In this document: positions 1 to 7,009 of the stretch, one piece after another | Position numbering within the stretch: position 1 is the first letter of the stretch | How the letters are laid out: every line of letters begins with the position of its first letter | Origin: Alphaproteobacteria bacterium | GTDB lineage: Bacteria > Pseudomonadota > Alphaproteobacteria > Micavibrionales > Micavibrionaceae | NCBI GenBank assembly: GCA_030432775.1 | Contig: JAUILO010000006.1 | Span: 1-28,477 of the forward strand | Length of the DNA stretch: 28,477 nt | Direction: 5' to 3' | Notes under the pieces: generated by a model | Seen by the model: only the letters and a program-made list of their open reading frames with translations | Database searches by the model: none | Told to the model about the DNA's origin: nothing | Made by a program: the position numbers and the translations under genes

Positions 1-818
1 CAGGTGCGATATTGGCAAGCTGGGCTGCTGTTGCATCGCCTGAGGCCGGCTCAACAGCGGCAATCTGTGCGGCCAAATCTGTTTGCGCGCCATCCTCTTG
101 CATCTCTTCAATAATGGCTTCGGCTATGCGAAGGCTATCGGCAAGTTCAACAATAGAAATGGCGTTACCATCAACAACAAACTCGCCGTCAAATCCGGCA
201 TCCATTGCATCGGCGAAATTCGTGAATACGATCTGGCCGCCATCGCTGAACGTTAGAATTAATACTGTGCCATCTTGTGACACAGATGAAATCTGTGAAG
301 GGTCAAACTCGATTGTGTAATCCGTACCGCTTTCAAGACTGTATTCAACAACTCCTCCGGATAATGGCTGGCCAATTGTGGTGTTTTGTTGCTGGACTTG
401 AGCAAGAGTGGGTTCTTGGCTGTACTCTGTGCTATCTTCGGTATCATCGGCAAGAGCAAGCGGGAAACTGCTTTCCGGCTCTTGTTGCTGCTTTTCTTCT
501 TGAATATTATCTGTTGCTGTTTGCTCTCCGGATGATGGCTCTAGATCGTTTAGATAGCCAGCCAGATCCGTTTCCAGCGAGGCAAGTTCTAAACGTGCTG
601 TTGTTAGATCACCTTGTCCGGTATCGATTTTTGCTTGTAATGTTTCGATTTGCCCTTGCAGACTATTAATGACTTCCATTGATACTGATGTTATGCCCTC
701 TAAGAAGGAACCTGCCGAACTTTGTGCGCTGGCGAGGTCGTGAGAATCTTGAGATGATCTGTCATCCGTCGCGTTGTTATTTTCATGAGCGTTATCTGAG
801 CTGGCATTCGAAGACATT
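1..818 (-). CDS. Large acidic protein, N-terminal part (possible secreted/adhesin-type), runs off window
   Basis: An open frame of 272 codons runs from an ATG at 818 to the window edge with no stop. Seen: a low-complexity Asn/Ser/Asp-rich start (residues 1-40), a probable coiled coil (about 45-92, SLQGQIETLQAKI), a Gln/Glu-rich linker (95-150), then a beta-rich stretch (155-205) with YTIEFDPSQ and LTFSDGGQIVF, followed by an acidic Ala-rich helical part. There is no Sec signal peptide. Known of families: a short DGG-containing beta segment near the N terminus is common in large type I-secreted or tandem-repeat proteins of alphaproteobacteria. The adhesin idea is inference only, because repeats and any C-terminal secretion signal lie outside. 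The start is the first ATG after an AT-rich gap, and its ribosome binding site is weak. Divergent from the 69-codon ORF at 1102. Confidence is high that it is coding, low on function. Confidence 0.72.
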
Positions 819-1101
819 ATATAGAACCCTTTATTGTATAAACTTGAGTTTAACCGACGCTTATATCTGCTGTATTTGCTATATCTGCGTCCCGTTTTAG
901 ATCATCTTTACGGAGATCTTTTTCCTAATCACGTAACCACGCTATACAAAAATATTTAATAAAAGGTTTTTATGACAACATTATTTTTTGCTAATTTTAC
1001 AGATTTTTATGCCTTGAATATCTGTTTGCTATTAACCGCGTGTTAAATGTTTTCCACTATTCTGGTTTTGTAAAACAAACTCAGGAATAGAGATAATAGA
1101 T

Positions 1102-1311
1102 ATGGTTGGTTATAAATTTGGTTCAGACGGTAATATAAACAGTATTCATGGGGATAGTGGCTCTGCGACTGTGGTGGATCGTAGTGAAGGACAGATTGCT
1201 GTTATTGCGGCGGGTCAGCCATTGTTATTGGAAGGCCCGAAGACACAGGCACAAGAAGTGAGCGTTCGTGAAGTGTCGATTACAAGCAAGCCTGATATTC
1301 TGGGCATGTAA
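1102..1311 (+). CDS. Small hypothetical protein, 69 aa
   Basis: Short ORF with an ATG 15 bases after AGGA (1083-1086) and a normal stop, divergent from the acidic protein at 818. The product is soluble, has no signal peptide or membrane segment, and contains a small hydrophobic strand-like core (residues 31-44, QIAVIAAGQPLLLE). I do not recognise a family. Its place opposite a possible surface protein is the only contextual hint, and the core vaguely recalls the short beta modules at the start of such proteins. It could be a chance ORF; composition looks like its neighbours, which favours a real gene. Confidence 0.45.
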   Translation: MVGYKFGSDGNINSIHGDSGSATVVDRSEGQIAVIAAGQPLLLEGPKTQAQEVSVREVSITSKPDILGM

Positions 1312-1568
1312 GTCTCATGTAACTCTGATGTATGTAGATCGACTTATGTCATTTCAGGTCTATAAATTTAAAACCACATATATAAGGTAAGATAAGTGGC
1401 GGGGCATATAGCTTCGCCATTATTGTTATGTGATCTATATAGCTATATGAAGCAATGTATTTTGGATTAGCGCTTCATCCTGTAACCAATTTCATTTATG
1501 AATAGAATATAGAGTAGAGAACTGATTTTTATTTGAATGAGTGATTATCATCAAGAAAGGTGTGACTT

Positions 1569-2030
1569 ATGGTAAAGAATGTTTTTGTAGTGGCTTTTCT
1601 GGCCATTGTTTTTTTCTCGGCGCAAGCATTTGCCGAAGCGCCGATTTACACAGGCCCGAGTAACAATGTAGGTGTATCTGGCTATGATACTGTGTCTTAT
1701 TTCTCTGAAACCGGCCCTGTTAAGGGATCCAAGCACTTTGCGACTGAATGGCGCGGCGCTTCGTGGTATTTTTCATCACAGGATAATCTTGATAAATTTA
1801 AGGCTGATCCTGAAAAATATGCGCCGCAATATGGCGGATACTGTGCATGGGCTGTTGGACATGGCGGCCTTGCAAAGGGTAATCCGAAGCAATGGACAAT
1901 TGTTGATGGTAAATTATATCTGAATTACGATAGCCGTATTCTTGCATCATGGTTGCCGGTTAAGGAGGAGCTTATTCCTGTAGCTGATAAGGAATATCCA
2001 AACCTCGTTGATTTTGAGGGCGCAGAATAA
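1569..2030 (+). CDS. Exported YHS domain-containing protein
   Basis: 153 aa. A Sec signal peptide covers residues 1-22 (lysine, hydrophobic stretch VFVVAFLAIVFFSA, cleavage after AFA). The mature part is a YHS domain: GYDTVSYF (about 38-45), the aromatic SWYFSSQDNLDKF (65-77), PEKYAPQYGGYCAWAV (81-96), then GNPKQWTIVDGKLYLNY (104-120). YHS domains are small folds often linked to metal binding or handling. Exported single-domain forms in proteobacteria have no settled role; metal or redox handling in the periplasm is inference. The start follows GAAAGG (1555-1560). The next gene begins 39 bases after its stop, so the two may be cotranscribed. Confidence 0.85.
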   Translation: MVKNVFVVAFLAIVFFSAQAFAEAPIYTGPSNNVGVSGYDTVSYFSETGPVKGSKHFATEWRGASWYFSSQDNLDKFKADPEKYAPQYGGYCAWAVGHGGLAKGNPKQWTIVDGKLYLNYDSRILASWLPVKEELIPVADKEYPNLVDFEGAE

Positions 2031-2069
2031 TATTTTTCGTTATTTTTTACACATAACAAAGAGAGTAGT

Positions 2070-2423
2070 ATGAGCAACACGATTATATATGGCATCAAAA
2101 ATTGCAGCACGATGAAAAAGGCTTTTGATTTTCTGGATGGCCATAATGCCGCTTATACATTCCACGACTATAAAAAGCAGGGCGTAGACGATGATGTTTT
2201 ACGCCTTGCTATCAAAGAATTTGGCTGGGATCAGGTGATTAACCGTCGTGGTATGACATGGCGACAGCTTGATGATGCAACCAAGAAGACTATGGATGAA
2301 GCGGCAGCATTGCAAATAGCCCATGAAAAACCATCCATTATCAAAAGACCGATCATTGTCCATGAGGGAGAAGTCTTACTGGGTTTTGAAGAAGACGCAC
2401 TAACGCGCGTGTTTGCTTTATAA
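2070..2423 (+). CDS. ArsC/Spx family reductase-like protein (YffB type)
   Basis: 117 aa, the usual length of the ArsC/Spx/YffB thioredoxin-fold family. Seen: YGIKNCSTMKKA at residues 7-18 with the single active-site-type Cys12, FHDYKKQGVD (31-40), the central GWDQVINRRGMTWRQL (52-67), and the C-terminal IIKRPIIVHEGEVLLGF (90-106) with the conserved Arg before the cis-Pro strand. YffB-type members resemble glutathione-dependent arsenate reductases, but their physiological substrate is unclear, so arsenate reduction should not be assumed. AGAGAG (2061-2066) precedes the ATG. The gene follows the YHS gene closely and converges on the 241-aa gene at 2445. Confidence 0.85.
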   Translation: MSNTIIYGIKNCSTMKKAFDFLDGHNAAYTFHDYKKQGVDDDVLRLAIKEFGWDQVINRRGMTWRQLDDATKKTMDEAAALQIAHEKPSIIKRPIIVHEGEVLLGFEEDALTRVFAL

Positions 2424-2455
2424 GCGTGTCTATGTGTTTGTCGCTTAATCTTTTT
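2421..2455 (+). terminator. Possible intrinsic terminator spanning two convergent stop codons
   Basis: TAAGCG (2421-2426) can pair with CGCTTA (2442-2447) around a 15-nt loop, followed by TTTTT at 2451-2455. The left arm begins with the stop codon of the ArsC-like gene and the right arm ends with the stop of the opposite gene. The stem is only 6 bp, so this is a weak call. Confidence 0.35.
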
Positions 2456-3170
2456 CTGGCGTTGGTTTTTTATTGAACCGTACCAGTATTTCGGGTTTTG
2501 GCAGGTTAGGGGCGGCAAAATTACTTTTGAATTTCCATGCATGTTTGGGTGAGTTGCCGCTCATCCGGAAGAATTCCTTTTCAATCATTTTATTCATGAT
2601 TTCTGCGTCATTGGCTCTGACCATGAAATAATCGGGTACGTGTGGTGTTGCGCCTGATTGCTGGAGAAAGTGGTCCATAATCAGTTTTTCTTGTTGATGT
2701 TCTTCTTTAAGTTTCTTTTCGTAATAGAGTTTGTTTTTGCCGTGCTTAAGTTCCAGATCATGGCTTTTGACATGTTCGCTCATGCGCGTTTTAATTGTGG
2801 TGATATGTACCTCTAAAACAGCTCTGTAGCCGCCCATAGGAAGATGTACCAGCCCCAGAACAGTGACCCCGACATCATGGTTCTCAGCAAAAAACTCCGT
2901 GACCTTGTCAATTGCATTTGAAAAGGCGTCTTTCATGTCGATTTCTGAAAATCCTTCGACGATTGTGCGTCCGGAGTCGTTCTTTATTTCATCAAGCTTG
3001 CGGATTTCGTCTAATTCTTCACGGGCGCGCAATTCGACCATCAGATCAATAAGCTGACTCAAGTGGTAATGCGAAAAGCTGCGCAGAGCCATTTCACTAT
3101 CCTGGCCATTTTTGATGTCCTTGAGTAAATCGATGAACATATTAATTTCGGATATTTTTGACTGAATCAT
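2445..3170 (-). CDS. Hypothetical protein, 241 aa
   Basis: Not recognised. Seen: a largely helical, charged, cytoplasmic-looking protein with no signal peptide or membrane segment. Residues 1-80 are helical with acidic repeats (LRAREELDEIRKLDEIKND). Residues about 95-130 look like an alpha/beta core (NHDVGVTVLGLVHLPMGGYR, then AVLEVHITTIKTRM). Residues 140-170 are a Lys/Glu-rich helix, and the C terminus is basic with FNKKPTPEKD. AAAGGG lies 9 bases before the ATG. It converges with the ArsC-like gene, and upstream it is followed at short distance by the 46-aa ORF on the same strand, with which it could share a transcript from the FNR-type promoter at 3379-3392. That link is inference. Confidence 0.75.
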   Translation of the reverse strand: MIQSKISEINMFIDLLKDIKNGQDSEMALRSFSHYHLSQLIDLMVELRAREELDEIRKLDEIKNDSGRTIVEGFSEIDMKDAFSNAIDKVTEFFAENHDVGVTVLGLVHLPMGGYRAVLEVHITTIKTRMSEHVKSHDLELKHGKNKLYYEKKLKEEHQQEKLIMDHFLQQSGATPHVPDYFMVRANDAEIMNKMIEKEFFRMSGNSPKHAWKFKSNFAAPNLPKPEILVRFNKKPTPEKD

Positions 3171-3202
3171 TGGTTATACCCTTTATGCAGTGCATAGGGC
3201 TG

Positions 3203-3343
3203 TCAGTGCAGCCATGTATATATCAAAGGTATCCAGATTAAGGATGTTGTCAATGTGCCTTTAATGGTTTGATAGGCAATCCACGCCCAAAACATATTCT
3301 TGGTGGGTTTTCTTAGTCGGTTTTTTATGAGCACAATATCCAT
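3203..3343 (-). CDS. Small membrane protein, 46 aa, possibly leaderless and Fnr-controlled
   Basis: ATG at 3343, TGA at 3203-3205. The product starts MDIVLIKNRLRKPTKN, with a basic patch, then has one or two short hydrophobic stretches (MFWAWIAYQTIKGTL and SLIWIPLIYTWLH). This looks like a genuine tiny membrane protein with basic residues on the inside. No Shine-Dalgarno is evident. A TAAAAT hexamer on the minus strand (3355-3350) lies about 30 bp from the centre of the FNR-type box at 3379-3392. A class II promoter there would start RNA at about 3343-3344, that is at the ATG, predicting a leaderless mRNA. An internal ATG (Met17, at 3295) is the alternative start. Function unknown; the position suggests a role at low oxygen. 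Confidence 0.55.
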   Translation of the reverse strand: MDIVLIKNRLRKPTKNMFWAWIAYQTIKGTLTTSLIWIPLIYTWLH

Positions 3344-3378
3344 GATCCGATTTTAGGCCGTTTTGATTATATCTGTAA

Positions 3379-3392
3379 TTGATAAAAGTCAA
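3379..3392. promoter_or_regulatory. FNR/FixK-type box between divergent genes
   Basis: TTGAT-AAAA-GTCAA matches the FNR/FixK consensus TTGAY-N4-RTCAA in both half sites. The centre is 3385.5. Rightwards, CATAAT at 3415-3420 begins 29.5 bp from the centre, so RNA would start near 3427, 42 bases before the 116-aa gene. Leftwards, TAAAAT (3355-3350) gives a start at about 3343. Both match class II geometry (site at -41.5). Confidence 0.75.
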
Positions 3393-3468
3393 TTTCAAGC
3401 TGGTTAAGTTCGGCCATAATGCCAATATGGATAATTTATTTAGTGTTATTACAAGGCTGCCGGATTAA

Positions 3469-3819
3469 ATGGATACGTTAGAGTTACTTCAACAATATCT
3501 TGATATTTGTGATGCAGCTATTGAAGCCAATAAGGAACGCTTCCCTTTCAAGCAAATTCTGAGCGCTGCGCAGGAAAACGAACGTCAAGAAGATGTGTTG
3601 GTGCAGATTGGCGATCAATATCCACCAGAGCGCTTTATCATCCATGCGAAAGATCATAAAGTGAGCGAAGATAGTAGCCCTGAATGTGAGGATTGCAGCT
3701 GTGGCGCGGCGTGGCGCGTGTCTTCGTCATTCTTAAAAAATGTTGTCGAAAACCCGTTATCTTATATAGAAAATCCAGCCAGACTCGATTGGGAATGGCT
3801 GTTCTCATCACAGCTCTAG
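3469..3819 (+). CDS. Hypothetical protein with C-x2-C-x-C motif, 116 aa
   Basis: Not recognised. Soluble, acidic, with no signal peptide. Residues 1-45 are helical (TLELLQQYLDICDAAIEANK). Residues 46-63 look like a small strand region (VLVQIGDQYPPERFIIHA). At 74-82 is ECEDCSCGA, a C-x2-C-x-C cluster that could bind a metal or a disulfide or Fe-S partner. The end is WEWLFSSQL. The promoter region contains an FNR-type box with a well-placed CATAAT, so expression at low oxygen is predicted. It converges on the regulator at 3905. The ribosome binding site is poor (AAGG 12 bases upstream). A role in oxygen or redox response is inferred from context only. Confidence 0.7.
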   Translation: MDTLELLQQYLDICDAAIEANKERFPFKQILSAAQENERQEDVLVQIGDQYPPERFIIHAKDHKVSEDSSPECEDCSCGAAWRVSSSFLKNVVENPLSYIENPARLDWEWLFSSQL

Positions 3820-3904
3820 ATAAAGACCCTGATAAAGATCTTGTGCATATACGGACAATAGATATTCGGGAGATGTGCGGGCTTTTTAAGCGGTGTTTAT
3901 ATTA

Positions 3905-4684
3905 CTAATACGCGCTGGCTTTTAAATCTTTGCAGGGAAACTCCGCAGAACAGGCAGCGCATGAATATCTTACGAGCTGTTGCACGTCATCCATATGAAT
4001 TGTTGCGCCTTTTACATCAATTCCTGTGGCATCTTTCAATTTCTTCAAGGCGCGGGAGAAGGTTTCCGGTTGCATGCCAAGACGTGAGGCGACAAGCGTT
4101 TTATCGTAAGGTAAATGAATGCTAACGGGACCTTGTTGGTCTTGATCAATTAGCCTGAGCAAGAAACAACCAATGCGCTGTGAGGCGTTTTGTATTGTTC
4201 TATGTTCGATCTCGCGGTCTTGTTGTTTACGGTATTTGGCCATAGAAGATAGCATCGCAAGGGCAAGTTTGGGGTCTGTTTCAATGCCATCTTTCAAAAG
4301 AGATATAGGCAGGCTGATGAGTTCGGATGTCTCGGTGGCCTCAGCGCTATAGGGGTAGATGCAATCCTCAAAAATTGATGTTTCACCGAACATGTGATTT
4401 TTCGGAATGATATCAATAACAGCTTGTGTGCCATCCAGTGTTTCGCGGAACAGTTTCACCCAGCCTGACAACACGATGTAAATTTTATCAGCTTCGTCCT
4501 GGTTAACGAATAAAACCTGTCCTTTTTCAACGCTTAATACACGCGCATGCGCGGCCATGCGGGACTTGAATAATTCATCGCTTTGCTTGAATGGTTCAAT
4601 TGCTTGGATCGCAGCTGTAATTTCATCTTTATTCGGCATATTTGGCGTGGCCTGTATTGGTTTTTTAGCTGCTATTTGCATCAT
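3905..4684 (-). CDS. Crp/Fnr family transcriptional regulator with C-terminal cysteine triad
   Basis: Cyclic-nucleotide-binding-like N-terminal domain (VLSVEKGQVLFVNQDEADKI, LSGWVKLFR, NHMFGETSIF), dimer helix, and winged helix-turn-helix with ETFSRALKKL. The E-x2-S-R pattern equals the base-contacting residues of E. coli FNR, predicting TTGAT half sites, which occur next door. Unlike FNR and FnrL there are no N-terminal cysteines. Instead the C terminus has YSCAACSAEFPCKD, a C-x2-C-x5-C triad. Start: a TTG at 4702 lies inside the FNR box and is unlikely. ATGs at 4684 and 4681 lack a ribosome binding site. The ATG at 4639 (244 aa, Cys227/230/236) has AGG 12 bases upstream and fits a class II start near 4655, so it is the best choice biologically. 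Divergent from the cco operon, and it probably regulates that operon and itself. Confidence 0.9.
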   Translation of the reverse strand: MMQIAAKKPIQATPNMPNKDEITAAIQAIEPFKQSDELFKSRMAAHARVLSVEKGQVLFVNQDEADKIYIVLSGWVKLFRETLDGTQAVIDIIPKNHMFGETSIFEDCIYPYSAEATETSELISLPISLLKDGIETDPKLALAMLSSMAKYRKQQDREIEHRTIQNASQRIGCFLLRLIDQDQQGPVSIHLPYDKTLVASRLGMQPETFSRALKKLKDATGIDVKGATIHMDDVQQLVRYSCAACSAEFPCKDLKASAY

Positions 4685-4688
4685 TGAA

Positions 4689-4702
4689 TTGACAATAGTC
4701 AA
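4689..4702. promoter_or_regulatory. FNR/FixK-type box between the regulator gene and the cco operon
   Basis: TTGAC-AATA-GTCAA is a perfect inverted repeat matching the FixK/FNR consensus. The centre is 4695.5. Rightwards, AATAAT at 4725-4730 starts 29.5 bp from the centre, giving a start near 4737, 30 bases before the GTG of the SafE-like gene. Leftwards, TAAAAA (4667-4662) gives a start near 4655, just before the ATG at 4639 of the regulator. One site could therefore activate the operon and the regulator together. Confidence 0.85.
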
Positions 4703-4766
4703 GGCAGATATGTCATACTAGCCTAATAATAGCAGAGTAAGTATAAAAATCTAGTAAGAGAAGCTT

Positions 4767-5489
4767 GTGAACTCGCTACATTTATTACAATCAATCGGCA
4801 GCTGTATGCATGATATAACGGTATCTCACGGATTGCCACTGAGTTTGTTTATTGCCGGTCTGGTTGGCGGTTTTACACATTGTGTAGCCATGTGCGGGCC
4901 TTTTGTACTGTCGCAAACAGGACATATCGAGAAAATCCGCGATAGTATTTTACTGTCTTACCATTTGGGACGCATTACCACATATACAGTTTTGGCGGTT
5001 TTGCTCGCCTCGGTTCTAAATCTGGCGTTTTTGTTTCTGCCTATTCGCGCTTATATCATTGCACCGGTTTTAGTGACTGCCGGTTTAATCTTTGTGATTG
5101 GCGCATTTCCATCTGTGGGGCGGCTGTTTCCATGGTTAGTCGATCTAAGAGTTTCCGTGCCCTATCGCTTTTTGTCTAAAGGGTTTGCGCGGCTTTCAGA
5201 AAACAAAGGTGTCTTTCAAAAATTCTTTATGGGGATGCTGCTGGGCTTTGTTCCGTGCGGCATGATCGTTGCAGCGTTGATGGCGGCAACAACAGCGCCA
5301 AGCGCGATGCAGGCCGGTATAGCGATGGCTGCATTCGGCCTTGGCACTATGCCCGCGCTTATTGTAACAGCCTCGGGCGGACAGATTTTAAAGAGGAAAT
5401 TTCCTCGGACAATGCAACGTGTTTCACAAGGATTGATGGTCTGGAGTGCGATTTGGTTATTCGCTCTGGCTGGAATGGTTTTGATATAA
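4767..5489 (+). CDS. SafE/TauE-like (COG2836-type) membrane protein, first gene of the cco operon
   Basis: 240 aa with about six membrane segments. Seen: GLVGGFTHCVAMCGPFVL (residues 31-48) with the HCxxMCGP motif typical of the small 'sulfite exporter TauE/SafE family' members found beside cbb3 oxidase genes, and a second related motif GFVPCGMIVAALM (164-176). These Cys/Met/His motifs suggest copper or thiol handling during oxidase assembly; sulfite export is only the family label. The GTG start has AAGAGAAG just upstream; an in-frame ATG at 4806 (Met14) is an alternative. The stop is 14 bases before ccoN, and the FNR-type promoter at 4689-4737 would drive the whole operon. Confidence 0.83.
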   Translation: MNSLHLLQSIGSCMHDITVSHGLPLSLFIAGLVGGFTHCVAMCGPFVLSQTGHIEKIRDSILLSYHLGRITTYTVLAVLLASVLNLAFLFLPIRAYIIAPVLVTAGLIFVIGAFPSVGRLFPWLVDLRVSVPYRFLSKGFARLSENKGVFQKFFMGMLLGFVPCGMIVAALMAATTAPSAMQAGIAMAAFGLGTMPALIVTASGGQILKRKFPRTMQRVSQGLMVWSAIWLFALAGMVLI

Positions 5490-5503
5490 AGGAAGAAACT
5501 AAG

Positions 5504-6997
5504 ATGACGACGGATATAGCAAACAACAATCGCACGACACCGGATTACAATTACGATATTGTAAAATTATTCGTGCTGGCGACAATTTTCTGGGGCGTTG
5601 TTGGTATGAGCGTTGGCTTGTTCATTGCGCTGCAAATGGCGTTTCCGGTTTTGAATGTAGAGCCATATTTAACATTCGGACGGCTGCGTCCGCTTCATAC
5701 ATCAGGCGTGATTTTTGCATTTGGCGGAAGTGCTTTGTTTGCCACAAGTTATTATGTTGTGCAGCGTACCTGCCGTGTCAGACTGTGGAGTGACAAGCTG
5801 TCCTTGTTCACATTCTGGGGGTATCAGCTATTCATCTTGATGGCAGCCTTGGGTTATGTCACGGGGGTGACACAGGGTAAGGAATATGCCGAGCCGGAAT
5901 GGTACGCCGATTTATGGCTGACTGTTGTTTGGGTCGTGTATTTGCTGGTCTTTATGATGACTATTTTCAAAAGGAAAGAACCGCATTTATACGTTGCGAA
6001 CTGGTTTTTTCTGGCTTTTATTATCACTGTTGCCGTTCTTCATTTGGGTAATGGATTGGCGCTTCCGGTGGATTGGCGCTTTGGCAAGAGTTACTCTGCC
6101 TTTGCCGGTGTTCAAAGTGCCATGATCCAGTGGTGGTATGGGCATAATGCCGTGGGATTCTTTTTAACGGCCGGTTTCCTTGGCATGGTATATTATTTCG
6201 TGCCAAAGCGAGCCGAGCGTCCGGTTTATTCATATCGTTTGTCGATTGTTCACTTTTGGTCTTTGATATTTATATATATCTGGGCGGGGCCGCACCATTT
6301 GCATTACACAGCTTTGCCTGACTGGGCGCAGACATTGGGTATGACATTTTCGATCATGCTATGGATGCCAAGTTGGGGCGGTATGATTAACGGTATGATG
6401 ACCTTATCCGGCGCATGGGACAAGCTGCGGAAAGATCCTGTGCTACGTTTTATGATTGTCGCACTGGCCTTTTACGGTATGAGTACGTTTGAAGGGCCGT
6501 TGATGTCTATTCGCGCGGTGAACTCTTTATCACATTACACAGACTGGACCATTGGTCACGTGCATTCCGGAGCGCTTGGATGGGTTGGTTTTATAACATT
6601 TGGCTGTTTGTATTATCTGGTACCAAAACTTTGGAAACGCGAGGAAGTCTACTCGCTTAAGCTTGTGAATCTGCATTTATGGGTGGCTACACTTGGTATT
6701 GTTCTGTACATCACAGCGATGTGGGTGTCCGGAATTATGCAAGGCCTGATGTGGAGATCATATAATGATCTTGGCTTCCTGAACTTCTCGTTCGTGGAAA
6801 GTGTCATGGCTATGCATCCATTTTATTTGATCAGAGCGCTGGGCGGATTGCTGTTCTTGAGCGGTGCGCTGATTATGTCTTACAATTTTTATAGAACGAT
6901 TAAGGGTGATGTCGCCGAAGGTGAAGTCGATAAAGATGGTAACCCTCGTCAGGCTGTGAACACGTCTAAAAACGCACAGCTGCAAGCGGCAGAATAA
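5504..6997 (+). CDS. ccoN: Cytochrome c oxidase, cbb3-type, subunit I
   Basis: 497 aa, about 12 membrane segments, the catalytic subunit of the high-affinity terminal oxidase in the inner membrane. It reduces O2 to water and pumps protons. Visible ligands: His65 (RLRPLHTSG) and His354 for low-spin heme b, His352 for heme b3 (HVHSG), and His214 (WYGHNAV), His264 and His265 (AGPHHLHY) for CuB. Tyr258, six residues before His264, is at the spacing of the Tyr cross-linked to the CuB His in cbb3 enzymes. The open frame extends upstream to 5255, but that part is a shadow of the preceding gene. ATG 5504 is preceded by GGAAG (5491-5495). The C-terminal tail (about 465-497) is polar and short. Confidence 0.97.
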   Translation: MTTDIANNNRTTPDYNYDIVKLFVLATIFWGVVGMSVGLFIALQMAFPVLNVEPYLTFGRLRPLHTSGVIFAFGGSALFATSYYVVQRTCRVRLWSDKLSLFTFWGYQLFILMAALGYVTGVTQGKEYAEPEWYADLWLTVVWVVYLLVFMMTIFKRKEPHLYVANWFFLAFIITVAVLHLGNGLALPVDWRFGKSYSAFAGVQSAMIQWWYGHNAVGFFLTAGFLGMVYYFVPKRAERPVYSYRLSIVHFWSLIFIYIWAGPHHLHYTALPDWAQTLGMTFSIMLWMPSWGGMINGMMTLSGAWDKLRKDPVLRFMIVALAFYGMSTFEGPLMSIRAVNSLSHYTDWTIGHVHSGALGWVGFITFGCLYYLVPKLWKREEVYSLKLVNLHLWVATLGIVLYITAMWVSGIMQGLMWRSYNDLGFLNFSFVESVMAMHPFYLIRALGGLLFLSGALIMSYNFYRTIKGDVAEGEVDKDGNPRQAVNTSKNAQLQAAE

Positions 6998-7009
6998 GGA
7001 GCGAAAGTT

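Noticed and set aside
1541..1554. GTGAT-TATC-ATCAA, one base from an FNR box
   Set aside because: It ends about 14 bases before the YHS gene start and touches the ribosome binding site, so it cannot act as a class II site for that gene; one half site is imperfect.
3693..3908. 71-codon plus-strand ORF overlapping the 116-aa gene
   Set aside because: Shadow in another frame that reaches the regulator's end; no start signal.
4685..4702. TTG start for the Fnr-type regulator
   Set aside because: The codon lies inside a perfect FNR box and lacks a ribosome binding site; ATG 4639, or 4684, is more likely.
5255..5503. Upstream extension of the ccoN frame
   Set aside because: It overlaps the SafE-like gene entirely and has no CcoN similarity; ATG 5504 has a good ribosome binding site.
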